Assembly: GCA_016721085.1 (NCBI GenBank)
Contig: JADKJI010000002.1
Span: 107,499-171,498, forward strand
From: Chitinophagaceae bacterium
GTDB lineage: Bacteria > Bacteroidota > Bacteroidia > Chitinophagales > Chitinophagaceae
Direction of reading: 5' to 3'
DNA: 64,000 nucleotides
The position numbers and the translations under genes were made by a program. Under the pieces are notes generated by a model. It made no database searches and had not been told where the DNA came from. It saw nothing but the letters and a program-made list of their open reading frames with translations. Below are positions 8,170 to 17,037 of the stretch, in pieces (position 1 is the stretch's first letter; every line of letters begins with the position of its first letter).

Positions 8170-10368
8170 TTATTCTCCCGGATGATATGTCTTCTCTACA
8201 TGCTTCAAAACATCTTCCTTATAGAATAATACGTCTTTGAATTGACCTTTACTGTACATAACTGACTGGTCGAAGAAGTGTGGTGATTTAGGATCGCCAC
8301 TTTCTCCACCCGCCAGCAATGACTTTGCTTTTATCTTCTTTCCAAATTCTACTGCACAAATGAAACTGTTACCGTTCATTCCATATCTTTTTACAGTTCC
8401 TGGATAAGGGCGGCTTGTATAAGAAGGCAACATGCCCCATGTGGATGAAACAAATCCGACAGGAATGCTTGGTTGACTATCATCAAACTTATTGTCAATT
8501 GCATTAGATATCCTTTGGAAGCGATTGATTTCTCCCCATGGTAATTGCCAGCGACCGAATTTCTTTTCCAGATCTTTTATAGTCGTTAATAAAGGGGGTA
8601 GTAATATTTCAGGAGTGGCAGTCTCTGCAAATCGTTTTGATTTTTCAACTACACCATCTTCTTCATCATCAATCATCTTAGTACGGAACATAGCAGGTAA
8701 GATACGCTGTCCCCACTCAATAGCCAAAGTAGTTGCTATAGAATTCTCATTGCAACGGAAATCCCAATTCTTCAATATAGCTATCGGCCCAACAAGGTAT
8801 GCATAGATGCTATCTGTTGGTTTTACATTTTTTTCGAAAGATGCTACGAGCGAAGGAATCAATACTTCAAACGCTGTTAGATAGTTATCATATCCTGCTT
8901 TTATAACCTTATCAATTGTATACGCTTTCTCACTATTTAATACACGCACTGCATTTAAACCTCTGAAATTTTCAGGGTCAGGTGCCATGTATTTAGGATA
9001 ATCAGCTGGCTTAGGACTATATATTCCTGCTGCTGTAAATGGAGTGGAATTACAGTTCTGCACCCATCCGTTTTCAGGATTGTATATGTGAACAGTTTCA
9101 TCCACTGCATGTAATCCTTTCCATTCAGTTGCAGATGTGGATCCGTCTACCGGTTTGGTCCAGTCAATAGAAGGATCACGTTTTGGAATACGGTTTCCAT
9201 GCCAATAGGCAATGGTTCCATTGGCATCAGCATAAACAGTGTTATTCGAAATGTTACCATTCAATGCCATTGTTTTCTTGAAAGCTTCAAAGCCATTAGC
9301 TTTTGTTCGTTGCCAGCATTGTATCAATCCGTTCATGATACGGTTATCCGCTTTCATACTTAAGAACTGACCATTCCGTTTTGCCATTATCGGTCCATGC
9401 TGTGTGAATATAGCCTGGATGGTTTTTGTTTCTATACTTCCGCCCTTCTTATAACTGATAGCTATATCTTTCTGGATGGCTTTCTTAGTTGTATTATCAT
9501 ATTGATAGGTCCAACCCTTATCAGTCTTTTCTAATTTTTCTATGTAAGTATCTGCAGCATCTATATAACAGGATGTATGCATCCATCCGCAGTTTTCATT
9601 GAATCCCTGATAAACGAAGAACTGTCCCCAGGTTACTGCACCATAAGCATTCAATCCTTCTTCACTAACCATATGTACTTCAGGACGGAAATAAAAAGTA
9701 ACATGGGGATTGATATATAATATGGCATTACCCGATTCAGTAATTTTTGGTGCGAAAGCAAATCCATTTGAACCAGTTAGTATTCCTTCTTCTTCACCAA
9801 TTTTTTTCTTTTCCTGATAGGCGATTGAATTGCTGGAATTGCCATAGAGTTTTGCCAGATCAGCAGTGGTTAAGTCGGCTGTACTGATGGCTCCAATACT
9901 TCCATCGGTCCATAGTAAAGGATACCAGGGTTCAAAGTGTTGTAACAATGCCGGACGAACTTCCGGGTGTTTGTACAGATAATAGTTCATGCCATCAGCG
10001 AATGCGTTGCAAAGTTTTTTCAACCAGGCTGGTGCATTCTTATAATCATTCTTGGCTTCTGTTGAATCTATGATCATCCGAATCAGCAGATCTTCATAGA
10101 ACTCCGATTCTCCTTTTACTTCAGCCATCCTGCCCAGTTTCTCAACATAGTTCATCTCCACCCTGTTGAAATCATCTTCACACTGAGCGTACATCAATCC
10201 AAAAACGGCATCGGCATCCGATTTTCCGTAGATATGGGGTATACCCCAATTATCGCGAATGATGGTGACTTTCTTAGCCTGTTGTTCCCAACGGGCGATC
10301 GTTGATTTTGACAATGGCTGAGCCAACAGCTGCAATGGCAATAGCAGCAGGAGAAGGATTTTTTTCAT
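8170..10368 (-). CDS. Penicillin acylase / acyl-homoserine lactone acylase family Ntn hydrolase
   Basis: The 732-residue precursor has a signal peptide (MKKILLLLLLPLQLLAQ), an alpha part with DNWGIPHIYGKSDADAVFGLMYAQCEDDF, and the maturation site G199-S200-N-G. There Ser200 would become the N-terminal nucleophile of the beta chain after autocatalytic cleavage. The beta chain contains IYNPENGWVQNCNSTP, typical of the S45 family. Known members cleave penicillin G, cephalosporins or acyl-homoserine lactones. The sequence alone does not say which; quorum-signal degradation or side-chain removal are both possible. It is followed at 32 bases by the amidase. Confidence 0.9.
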   Translation of the reverse strand: MKKILLLLLLPLQLLAQPLSKSTIARWEQQAKKVTIIRDNWGIPHIYGKSDADAVFGLMYAQCEDDFNRVEMNYVEKLGRMAEVKGESEFYEDLLIRMIIDSTEAKNDYKNAPAWLKKLCNAFADGMNYYLYKHPEVRPALLQHFEPWYPLLWTDGSIGAISTADLTTADLAKLYGNSSNSIAYQEKKKIGEEEGILTGSNGFAFAPKITESGNAILYINPHVTFYFRPEVHMVSEEGLNAYGAVTWGQFFVYQGFNENCGWMHTSCYIDAADTYIEKLEKTDKGWTYQYDNTTKKAIQKDIAISYKKGGSIETKTIQAIFTQHGPIMAKRNGQFLSMKADNRIMNGLIQCWQRTKANGFEAFKKTMALNGNISNNTVYADANGTIAYWHGNRIPKRDPSIDWTKPVDGSTSATEWKGLHAVDETVHIYNPENGWVQNCNSTPFTAAGIYSPKPADYPKYMAPDPENFRGLNAVRVLNSEKAYTIDKVIKAGYDNYLTAFEVLIPSLVASFEKNVKPTDSIYAYLVGPIAILKNWDFRCNENSIATTLAIEWGQRILPAMFRTKMIDDEEDGVVEKSKRFAETATPEILLPPLLTTIKDLEKKFGRWQLPWGEINRFQRISNAIDNKFDDSQPSIPVGFVSSTWGMLPSYTSRPYPGTVKRYGMNGNSFICAVEFGKKIKAKSLLAGGESGDPKSPHFFDQSVMYSKGQFKDVLFYKEDVLKHVEKTYHPGE

Positions 10369-10477
10369 ACTCTAAAATAATGGATTCCACCGTCGGTTAG
10401 GTCATCGTCCTGTTTTTTATCTTAACGTGGGGACAGATTTCTTTTTACTTGCTGTTAATACTCGACAAATACATTTT

Positions 10478-10530
10478 ACCGCAGAGAGGCGCGGGGAATA
10501 CATCTCTGCGCCTCCGCGTCTCTGCGGTTA
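10478..10530. repeat. CGCAGAG-type palindrome between acylase and M28 peptidase genes
   Basis: ACCGCAGAGAGGCGCGG is mirrored by CCTCCGCGTCTCTGCGGT about 20 bases further on, forming a long GC-rich hairpin. Related palindromes built from the words CGCAGAG and CTCTGCG occur at 16901, 40225, 43471, 47796 and 50700. The unit ends 29 bases past the stop of the M28 peptidase. Confidence 0.8.
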
Positions 10531-10559
10531 TTGTATTATTTTGACGGAAGAATTCCTAT

Positions 10560-12275
10560 TTATAATGCCTTGATTAATTGCTCAGATTTCTCTGAAACCT
10601 GTTTTTGAGCTGCTTGAATGGCCGCTTCCAGTTTCGGAGTGAAGCCACCGGGAATCAGGTTGTTCATCTTAGCTAATGCTCCAAAATAATAATTGCTCCA
10701 TGTTTCGAGGATATGTGATTCTTTTTCTTTTGACCCCCCATTTTTTATTGCATCCTGACTGAGTTTCATTTCAACTTCCAATCTTTTGAAGGCGCTAACT
10801 TTTAATTCTTCAACAAGGAAAAGCGCTGTTTTTTCACTGGAAGAAGTGAGTGTAATAGCGGCAACTAATGCAGACACACCCACATTCTTCATTTCCCATG
10901 CTGATACGTTTTCCAAACGGTCGCCATCGGTATGATAGAATTCATCGGTGAAATGCCACATCAATAATCCAGGAATATTCGCTTGTAAAAAAGGGGTATG
11001 ATCAGAACCTCCTTCGAAAGGATTCGTCTTTACAATCCAGCCATTGGTTTTTGCCTGGTCTAAACAACGGTTCAATATGAAGTCATTGAAATAATGAGGA
11101 ACAATATCTTTTTCTTTCAGAACACCGCCACCCCATTCGGTATGTTTTTCTTCTCCTCGGGTCCAAACAGCTGAAGGATCAGGCATTTTTTCGATAAGGA
11201 AACTTCCCCCTGTCTTCTTAACATCTTCACCTACCATATCAAGACTCATTCCCCAAAGTATACCCTTGGCTCTTTCTTTATCTTCTGTAACATATCGACG
11301 GGTTGATACAATCTCATCACCCCATAAAAAGCTGATGCTTCTTTTTGGATTCAGTTTTCCTTTACTGATTAGTTCTGCTGCAGTCCTTGCCATTTCTGCA
11401 AGCGTACCAACGCCGGTTGCGTTATCGTTGGCGCCAGGTTCCTGTACATGCGCAGAAAATACAAACCGTTCATCGGGCTGACTATTTCCTTTTATATCTG
11501 CTATAATAGTCAGTTCGTCTGATGTCCTGAAAGTGGCAACTGTTTTGATACGTAAGCGAACAGGGCCTTTCAGTAAAGCGGCTTTCAATCTGTCTTTCGC
11601 GGCAGTCGATAGTAATATGCCGAATGTTTTTGATAGACTATCACTATAGCTAATGCCAGTGAATTGTATGGAATTGGTATGCTTTGTAGGTTTCAGATAA
11701 CCTGGCAAGGAATACCCTAAAGCGCCGATAGCGCCCTTTTGGACTGCAATGCGATGTACTTGTCCAACGCCTTGATCTGCAAATAGCAATTTCCCTTTCA
11801 GGTCAAGGCTTTCCAGTGCTTCTTTGGTGGTTTTCTCTGCATAAACCAGATCTGCTTCAATGCCTTCAGGAGGGGTATTGCCTGAATTGATGGCCAGCAT
11901 GTTTCTATTTGTTTTGAAACTCAGCAGAGGAACGGGATCGCCTACAATCTCAACTATGGCATCAACTGGTTCCCATGAGGGACGCTTTAATGGACGCCTT
12001 TCAATTCTATAAGTAAGCCTATTCTTTGTAGTAGCAACGGCTTCATTTACATAGCCTGCTTTTTTTAGAATGTCTTCCACATAAAAAATGCTTTCATCAA
12101 AACCTTTATTGCCGGCTAGTCTCCAGCGTTGTTCAACGAAAGCTACGGTAGCGTAGGCGTTTTTTTCGTTGAAAGCCTTTCTTATGACATTGTTTGTTTC
12201 TGCCAGTTCTTTATCATTTTGTGAGAATAAAACAGCAGGGATTAATATGAAGAGTAGTAGCTGAATTTTTTTCAT
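10560..12275 (-). CDS. Exported M28-family metallopeptidase
   Basis: The 571-residue protein has a signal peptide (MKKIQLLLFILIPAVLFSQ). A PA-like insert lies around residues 130-190, followed by the M28 zinc site: H276 and D284 in SAHVQEPGANDNATG, E321 in WGDEIVS, D346 in SLDMVGED, and a late His in GGSDHTPFLQ. The family contains di-zinc aminopeptidases and carboxypeptidases. It is probably periplasmic or secreted and would fit peptide scavenging with the surrounding hydrolases. A 36-residue membrane protein gene ends 6 bases upstream and may share its transcript. Confidence 0.9.
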   Translation of the reverse strand: MKKIQLLLFILIPAVLFSQNDKELAETNNVIRKAFNEKNAYATVAFVEQRWRLAGNKGFDESIFYVEDILKKAGYVNEAVATTKNRLTYRIERRPLKRPSWEPVDAIVEIVGDPVPLLSFKTNRNMLAINSGNTPPEGIEADLVYAEKTTKEALESLDLKGKLLFADQGVGQVHRIAVQKGAIGALGYSLPGYLKPTKHTNSIQFTGISYSDSLSKTFGILLSTAAKDRLKAALLKGPVRLRIKTVATFRTSDELTIIADIKGNSQPDERFVFSAHVQEPGANDNATGVGTLAEMARTAAELISKGKLNPKRSISFLWGDEIVSTRRYVTEDKERAKGILWGMSLDMVGEDVKKTGGSFLIEKMPDPSAVWTRGEEKHTEWGGGVLKEKDIVPHYFNDFILNRCLDQAKTNGWIVKTNPFEGGSDHTPFLQANIPGLLMWHFTDEFYHTDGDRLENVSAWEMKNVGVSALVAAITLTSSSEKTALFLVEELKVSAFKRLEVEMKLSQDAIKNGGSKEKESHILETWSNYYFGALAKMNNLIPGGFTPKLEAAIQAAQKQVSEKSEQLIKAL

Positions 12276-12281
12276 AGAAGT

Positions 12282-12392
12282 TTATTTGAAGAACCTGTCG
12301 TATAAGAATGCACAAATGAAGCCGATAATTACAAACAGTATGAAGCGAAGCAATCTTTTCTTAAAGCTTAGTTTGCCAGTAAACATATCCAT
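12282..12392 (-). CDS. Small single-span membrane protein (36 aa)
   Basis: ATG at 12390-12392 to TAA at 12282-12284 encodes 36 residues: a basic stretch SFKKRLLR, one hydrophobic segment FILFVIIGFICAFLY, and the basic end DRFFK. The composition is that of a single-pass inner-membrane peptide. The stop lies 6 bases before the start of the M28 peptidase, which suggests co-transcription. I do not recognise the family. It could be a chance frame, but the compact topology and tight spacing argue for a real gene. Confidence 0.5.
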   Translation of the reverse strand: MDMFTGKLSFKKRLLRFILFVIIGFICAFLYDRFFK

Positions 12393-12559
12393 AAAAAGAT
12401 ATTTGTATTAAGTTTCCAGTAAATTATAAAATACGGAAGAAGCTAAATTACTATAGACATTTTATTCTTTTAATAACTGTAGTATGAACTCAGTAAAAAA
12501 AATGAAAGCCGGTAACTATACCATTCGCTTTGGATTAGGATTAAGTCAATCCTGGAAAG

Positions 12560-13750
12560 TTATTTAACCTCATTCGCTTTTAGCAAACGGATGAAGTTAC
12601 CTCCAAGAATTTTCTCAATGTCTTTTTTGGAATAGCCTCTTTTTACCAATTCTTCTGTTATCAATGGATAATTTGTTACATCATCCAATTCTTTTGGGGA
12701 TGAATTGATGCCGTCGAAGTCGGATCCTAATCCAACATGATCAACACCGATTAGCTTTACGATATAATCAAGATGGTCGATCAGCATGGACATTGGTGGA
12801 CGAAGACTATTCACTTCATCAGGATATTTTTCAAAGAGATAGGTGTCTGCGAAATAGGGGTCAGTAACTGTTTTCAATACTGAATCCCTTTCGGCTTTAT
12901 GTTTCTCATTGAATGAGGTATTTCGTTTGAAAAACATGGAATCGACAAAACCAGAGAAGAAATTCAGATGAATAACACCCCCATTTTTTCCTACCGCTTT
13001 TATCTGGTCATCTTTCAGGTTTCTGAAAACAGGACATAGAGTATAAGAGCAGCTGTGAGAAACCAATACGGGTTTAGTTGTGGTGGCAATAGCATCCCAG
13101 AAGGTTTGTTCGCCAACATGGCTAAGATCGACCAGCATTCCCAATTGATTCATTTTCCTTACAACGTCTTTGCCAAAATCAGTCAAGCCTTTTTTTCTTT
13201 CACGCATCATTCTTTCGTTTGGAACCGTACTGCTTTCTTCCATGGCAGAAGTGGCCCATTCAGTGGAATTGTTCCAGGTGAGCGTCATATATCTTGCACC
13301 TCTTTTATATAATGCTTCGAGTTTGCCGAGATCGTTTTCTATCATATGTCCCCCTTCAACGCCAAGCATGGCACCTAGCTTTTTCTGTTTAACTGCTTTT
13401 TGGAGGTCGGATGAGTTATAAACCATCATCATCTTCTTCGGGTTTCTGGCGGTCCAGGCATAAACAGAGTCAATTTCCTGGTTAGCCCATGCATAAGGAT
13501 TCACTTTCACACCATCGCACCAGATGGAGAATATCTGGATATCGACACCCCCTTGCTTCATTCTGTCCAAATCTGAATAGGTTTTACCTTTCAGTGCCTG
13601 GTCAAAAGCTAGTCCTTTATCGATTCCAGTGGTAGGGAAATCGTTATGAGAATCAATCAAAATGGCTTTTGAGTGTATTTTTGAAGCGGATTGAGCCCAA
13701 ACGGAGGCAGATATCATTAAACTGGCGCAAGTGAGTGCTAAAATTTTCAT
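12560..13750 (-). CDS. Membrane dipeptidase family protein (peptidase M19), exported
   Basis: The start is taken at the ATG at 13748-13750 because it gives a signal peptide (MKILALTCASLMISASVWAQ); the frame stays open further upstream without one. The metal-binding HxD is H35-N-D37 in LIDSHNDFP. The bridging Glu lies in MLGVEGGHMIEN, and later His and Asp residues in VDLSHVGE, VLVSHSC and GLGSDFDGI, all typical of renal-dipeptidase-like M19 enzymes that cleave dipeptides including those with D-amino acids. The gene is divergent from a GNAT acetyltransferase gene; the two starts are 55 bases apart. Confidence 0.92.
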   Translation of the reverse strand: MKILALTCASLMISASVWAQSASKIHSKAILIDSHNDFPTTGIDKGLAFDQALKGKTYSDLDRMKQGGVDIQIFSIWCDGVKVNPYAWANQEIDSVYAWTARNPKKMMMVYNSSDLQKAVKQKKLGAMLGVEGGHMIENDLGKLEALYKRGARYMTLTWNNSTEWATSAMEESSTVPNERMMRERKKGLTDFGKDVVRKMNQLGMLVDLSHVGEQTFWDAIATTTKPVLVSHSCSYTLCPVFRNLKDDQIKAVGKNGGVIHLNFFSGFVDSMFFKRNTSFNEKHKAERDSVLKTVTDPYFADTYLFEKYPDEVNSLRPPMSMLIDHLDYIVKLIGVDHVGLGSDFDGINSSPKELDDVTNYPLITEELVKRGYSKKDIEKILGGNFIRLLKANEVK

Positions 13751-13805
13751 GTTGGAATTTGTAAATGGAAGGGAAATGGCATTAAATTTAAGAAAGCTAC
13801 CGCAG

Positions 13806-14297
13806 ATGCTGAAAATTGTTCTTGTTAACGAAGAAGGACCTGAATTGGAAATCATCAGGCAACTGTTCCGCGACTATGAAGCGGAATTGGATGAAAATAT
13901 CTGTTTCCAATCTTTTGAGAAGGAATTAGAGAACCCCTTGATCAAATATGGAGGAAAGTCGGCCGGACTTTGGTTGGCGTATTATAATAATGAAGTGGCT
14001 GGCTGTATCGGTTTATTGCCATTAGCAGAAAATGCTGTTTGTGAGATGAAACGATTGTATGTGAAACCAGCTTTCAGGAAATATGGAATTGGAAGAGCTT
14101 TGGTGGAATTGATATTGGAAGAAGCAAGGGCAAAAGGGCATAAAACAATGGTGTTAGATACCTTGCCTAAATTACAAGCAGCTATCAGTCTCTATAAAAC
14201 GTATGGTTTTACTGAAAGGGATGCTTATTATCATAATCCTCTCGAAGGAGTGATTTATTTGGAAAAGAAGCTTCAATCTGCAGGGATACCCATTTAG
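13806..14297 (+). CDS. GNAT family N-acetyltransferase
   Basis: The 163-residue protein starts at ATG 13806; the upstream part of the frame overlaps the signal peptide of the divergent dipeptidase and is not used. The GNAT core is clear: the beta4 strand CEMKRLYVKPAFRKYGIGRALVELIL holds the acetyl-CoA pyrophosphate loop (R/QxxGxG/A as RKYGIG), followed by MVLDTLPKLQAAISLYKTYGF. These enzymes move an acetyl group from acetyl-CoA to an amine; the acceptor is unknown. It is likely cytoplasmic and monocistronic. Confidence 0.88.
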   Translation: MLKIVLVNEEGPELEIIRQLFRDYEAELDENICFQSFEKELENPLIKYGGKSAGLWLAYYNNEVAGCIGLLPLAENAVCEMKRLYVKPAFRKYGIGRALVELILEEARAKGHKTMVLDTLPKLQAAISLYKTYGFTERDAYYHNPLEGVIYLEKKLQSAGIPI

Positions 14298-14348
14298 TTG
14301 AATATTCGAGTTGAAAGAAATCTAAGGTGATTGAAATAGGTAACCTAA

Positions 14349-14945
14349 ATGAAATTATTCAAACCCAAGTATTTCCTGTTCTGCCTTTTAAGCTTTGTAT
14401 ATTGGTGAAGAAGGCTTACTATCAAAAAATGGGTATAGGCTCATTTCATTATCATTTATTTTACTAACTACAATTATTTATTACTTTCTTCATAAGGCTA
14501 AATTGAAGGGGTCTTTTATTCTTAAAAAAAGAAATAGGCCAATTACTAACCGCGAGTTATTATATATTTTATTATTGGCGTTTTTAAAGGGATCCATCTT
14601 ATTCATTGATGACAATAACGATTTGCTACTTTATATCTTTAATTGTTATCGGGCTTATCACTTCTAATATAAGCCAGAAACCGTTTCATTTACAAACAAA
14701 ACAGTTTTTAATGATTATAGGTTAATGGAAATGAATAAACTGATATAACAGCAATTAAGTATATTGAAGCTGATCAAAAAATTGCATTTGAATTTAAAGA
14801 GGGCATAGATAATTTTGATCTCCTTCGAGCAGAATATGACCTTACAGAACTTATGACCTTCTTAAAAGCATTGTCGCAATCTTGTGAACAAGAGATTGAA
14901 GTCTCAGATATACTTACAAATTATTATTTCCTGAAAGTCCAATAA
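14349..14945 (+). pseudogene. Degenerate small membrane protein(s), frames broken
   Basis: This AT-rich stretch has no single long frame. ATG at 14349 starts MKLFKPKYFLFCLLSF, and a shift near 14395 continues it as a protein with one or two hydrophobic segments ending at 14667. A further block, ending at TAA 14943-14945, reads about 65 sensible residues (IKYIEADQKIAFEFKEG, LTELMTFLKALSQ). I cannot name a family. It could be one or two decayed genes of unknown function; base composition is more AT-rich than the neighbours. Confidence 0.4.
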
Positions 14946-14996
14946 TATAGGCATGTACCATTACTCAAATTTTCCTACTAAAGAATAAAATTATAT

Positions 14997-15627
14997 ATGT
15001 CTATTTCTTTTCAACAAGTACAACAATACCTACCAGGTTTCAGCTCAGAATTACAGCAGGAAATGGCGGAGCATGCCACTCTGATGGAAATACCTGCAGG
15101 CACTGAAATATTAAGGGAAGGACAGTATGTGAAAGTGATTCCGATTGTGTTAACCGGTGTTGTGAAAGTGGTAGCGCATTTCGAAGAGAAGGAATTGCTA
15201 TTGTATTATATAGAGCCGAAGGAGAGTTGTGTGATGTCGTTTTCAGCATCATTGAAAAATGAACCCAGCCGTATAAATGCCCAAACGGAGGAAGATAGTC
15301 TGGTGATGTTATTGCCAGTTGAAAAAGTAGCACGCTGGGTTCGTGAATATCCTCCTATCAATCAGCTTTTTTATCAACAGTATAATCAACGTTACAGTGA
15401 ATTGCTCGACACCATCAATCATCTGCTGTTTAACCGATTAGACCAGCGTGTTTATAATTATCTACTAGAAAAAACAAAGCTTAAAGGAGAAAAAGTTCTT
15501 CAAATTAAACATCGTCAAATTGCCGCTGAGCTGGGCACCGTAGGGGAAGTGGTTACCAGGGGTCTTGAAACGTCTTGAGCAAGAGGGTAAAGTGCGGCAA
15601 ACTTCAGATGGAATTGAAATTATTTGA
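14997..15627 (+). pseudogene. Crp/Fnr-family transcriptional regulator with one frameshift in the HTH
   Basis: Residues 1-185 read as a cyclic-nucleotide-binding-like domain (AGTEILREGQYVKVIPIVLTG, LLYYIEPKESCVMSF) and the start of a winged helix (IKHRQIAAELGTVGEVVTR). The frame then runs into TGA at 15576. Removing one G from the GGGG run near 15560 restores the recognition helix and tail (VLKRLEQEGKVRQTSDGIEII) to TGA 15625-15627. The gene is therefore either a sequence error or a very recent inactivation. Relatives respond to redox, oxygen or starvation in Bacteroidota. It precedes two small membrane protein genes. Confidence 0.8.
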
Positions 15628-15694
15628 AGGTGGTGATTCTAGTCACCAAATGCCCCGGCAGAGAAGTTTAGTTTTACCCTATCAATTCAACCAC

Positions 15695-15787
15695 ATGCGA
15701 TCAAAGGCATTAAAATTATTGATTGTCTGCCTCAGCTGCATCGTGTTGGTTATAGCGATTGTAAAACTTATTCAATTTCTCAGTTAA
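15695..15787 (+). CDS. Small single-span membrane protein (30 aa)
   Basis: ATG 15695 to TAA 15785-15787 encodes MRSKALK, a hydrophobic span LLIVCLSCIVLVIAIV and the end KLIQFLS. It sits between a Crp/Fnr-family gene and a DUF2892 gene, with only 16 bases to the latter. This suggests a small operon controlled by the regulator. The family is not recognised, and the existence of the gene rests on its membrane-peptide composition and position. Confidence 0.45.
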   Translation: MRSKALKLLIVCLSCIVLVIAIVKLIQFLS

Positions 15788-15803
15788 CTAAAAACAAACT
15801 ATT

Positions 15804-16007
15804 ATGAAAAAGAACATGGGCTCTGCCGATCGTATCATCCGCTTATTATTAGCTGCTGTATTTGCATATCTCTATTTCGGAGGCGTTGTTACCGGAACAT
15901 TAGGTATTGTTCTCGTGGTGTTGGGTGGAGTATTTGCTCTGACATCTTTGATAAGCTTCTGTCCTTTGTATACTTTGGTGGGAATGAATACGTGTCCGAA
16001 GAAGTAA
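15804..16007 (+). CDS. DUF2892 family inner-membrane protein
   Basis: The 67-residue protein starts MKKNMGSADRIIRLLLAAVFAYLYFGG and ends LISFCPLYTLVGMNTCPKK, the typical shape of DUF2892 (YgaP-type membrane segment): two hydrophobic spans and a CP-x-Y-x-x-x-G-x-x-T-C motif. In other bacteria this domain is linked to rhodanese or sulfur and redox functions; here it stands alone. It follows a Crp/Fnr regulator gene, which may control it. A long inverted repeat follows directly. Confidence 0.85.
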   Translation: MKKNMGSADRIIRLLLAAVFAYLYFGGVVTGTLGIVLVVLGGVFALTSLISFCPLYTLVGMNTCPKK

Positions 16008-16014
16008 AAAGTAT

Positions 16015-16120
16015 AAAGTCAAAAGTCAAAATTAAAAAGTCAAAAAGTTGAAAGTCGGAGAGTAAGATTAGTATTCTGCTCTCCGACTTTCAACTTTTTG
16101 ACTTTTTACTTTTGACTTTC
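16015..16120. terminator. Long AGTC-word inverted repeat between convergent genes
   Basis: AAAAAGTTGAAAGTCGGAGAG is mirrored by CTCTCCGACTTTCAACTTTT, and both arms extend outward through repeats of the word AAAAGTC and its complement GACTTTT. The hairpin has a loop of about 15 bases. It lies between the DUF2892 gene and the convergent WG-repeat gene, a good place for a bidirectional terminator. Its outer parts are too A/T-rich to fix the exact ends. Confidence 0.6.
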
Positions 16121-16125
16121 AATTA

Positions 16126-16716
16126 TTAATTCTCTGCCACTTTTTTCCCACTCACATCAATGTGAATCATTTCACTTCCTTCCATTACACGGGCAACTCC
16201 TTCAACAAATTCATCGGCAAATCCATATTTGAAAGGAATAACAACTTTACCTTTTTTATCGATATAACCCCATTTGCCTTTAGCATTCATAACGGGAGCT
16301 AATCCATCGGCTGAAAAGCCTCTGGCACCTCCGAATTCAAATGGTATTACAACAGTACCTTTTTCGTTGATAAAGCCATAGTTACCAGCTTTTACTACTA
16401 CTGCCATTCCATTATGGAAAGACATAGCTTCAGAATATTGGAGTTCGACAATCACTTTACCGGTACTGTCTAAATAACCCCATTTATTGTTTTGCATTAC
16501 GGCAGCTAATCCATCCGAAAAAGTCAGTGCTTCATCATATATAAGCGGAACTACTACTTTTCCGTTCTTGTCTACAAATCCATGTTTGTTTCCTTTACCA
16601 ACCAGTGAGAGGCCGCAAGTGCATTCATCCACATGATCATATTGCTTAGCCCATGCCTGGGCAAATCCTGCGTTCACTATCCAAAGGGAAAGCAGGGAAA
16701 GTAACCATTTTTTCAT
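16126..16716 (-). CDS. Exported WG-repeat protein
   Basis: The start is taken at the ATG at 16714-16716, which gives a signal peptide (MKKWLLSLLSLWIVNAGFAQ). The mature part consists of four WG/beta repeats with the pattern GF/YxxxxGKVVxPxxYxxAxxFxxGxAxV (for example KHGFVDKNGKVVVPLIYDEA and KWGYIDKKGKVVIPFKYG). WG repeats form beta-propeller-like surfaces and bind proteins or carbohydrates; no catalytic function is implied. A cysteine pair, DECTCGLSL, lies at the mature N-terminus. It is likely periplasmic or surface-exposed. Confidence 0.85.
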   Translation of the reverse strand: MKKWLLSLLSLWIVNAGFAQAWAKQYDHVDECTCGLSLVGKGNKHGFVDKNGKVVVPLIYDEALTFSDGLAAVMQNNKWGYLDSTGKVIVELQYSEAMSFHNGMAVVVKAGNYGFINEKGTVVIPFEFGGARGFSADGLAPVMNAKGKWGYIDKKGKVVIPFKYGFADEFVEGVARVMEGSEMIHIDVSGKKVAEN

Positions 16717-16826
16717 TTTACTTGAGTTTACAGTTAAGCAATCGGTTTTTAACTGTTTCAAGTTAGGTTTATAGTACCTCGTTAAACTATGATTTGGGAC
16801 AATGGGGGTTATGATTTTAGATGGTA

Positions 16827-17037
16827 TGTTCAATAGGTTCCAGTCGTTGGAGGGGTTCCAAAGGGTCTACTAGTAATGGGCTTTATTCAAATTTGTGTTT
16901 TATAACCGCAGAGGCGCGAAGACGCAGAGAAATTCCCTGCGTCTCCGCGCCTCTGCGGTTATAAAACCATTAAACTCTTAAACTTGCCAACTAGTCAACC
17001 CTCTGGAACTCAATGGAACCTCTGGAACTCTACTCAA
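16827..17037. repeat. Composite nested palindrome (GGTTCC outer arms, CGCAGAG core)
   Basis: The outer left arm (about 16827-16885: TTCAATAGGTTCC, GGGGTTCC, CTACTAGT) is mirrored by the outer right arm (16985-17037: ACTAGTCAACCCTCTGG, AATGGAACCTCTGGAAC). Inside, 16901-16963 is a near-perfect CGCAGAGGCGCG palindrome. It fills the spacer between two minus-strand genes, and its right end overlaps the 3' end of the gene at 17034. Confidence 0.8.

Noticed and set aside
7677..8240. A 187-codon plus-strand frame opposite the amidase
   Set aside because: Antisense to a clear amidase gene; its hydrophobic look is the usual artefact of the opposite strand.
12484..12567. A 27-residue plus-strand frame before the M19 gene end
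   Set aside because: It overlaps the end of the dipeptidase gene on the other strand and shows no membrane or motif signal.
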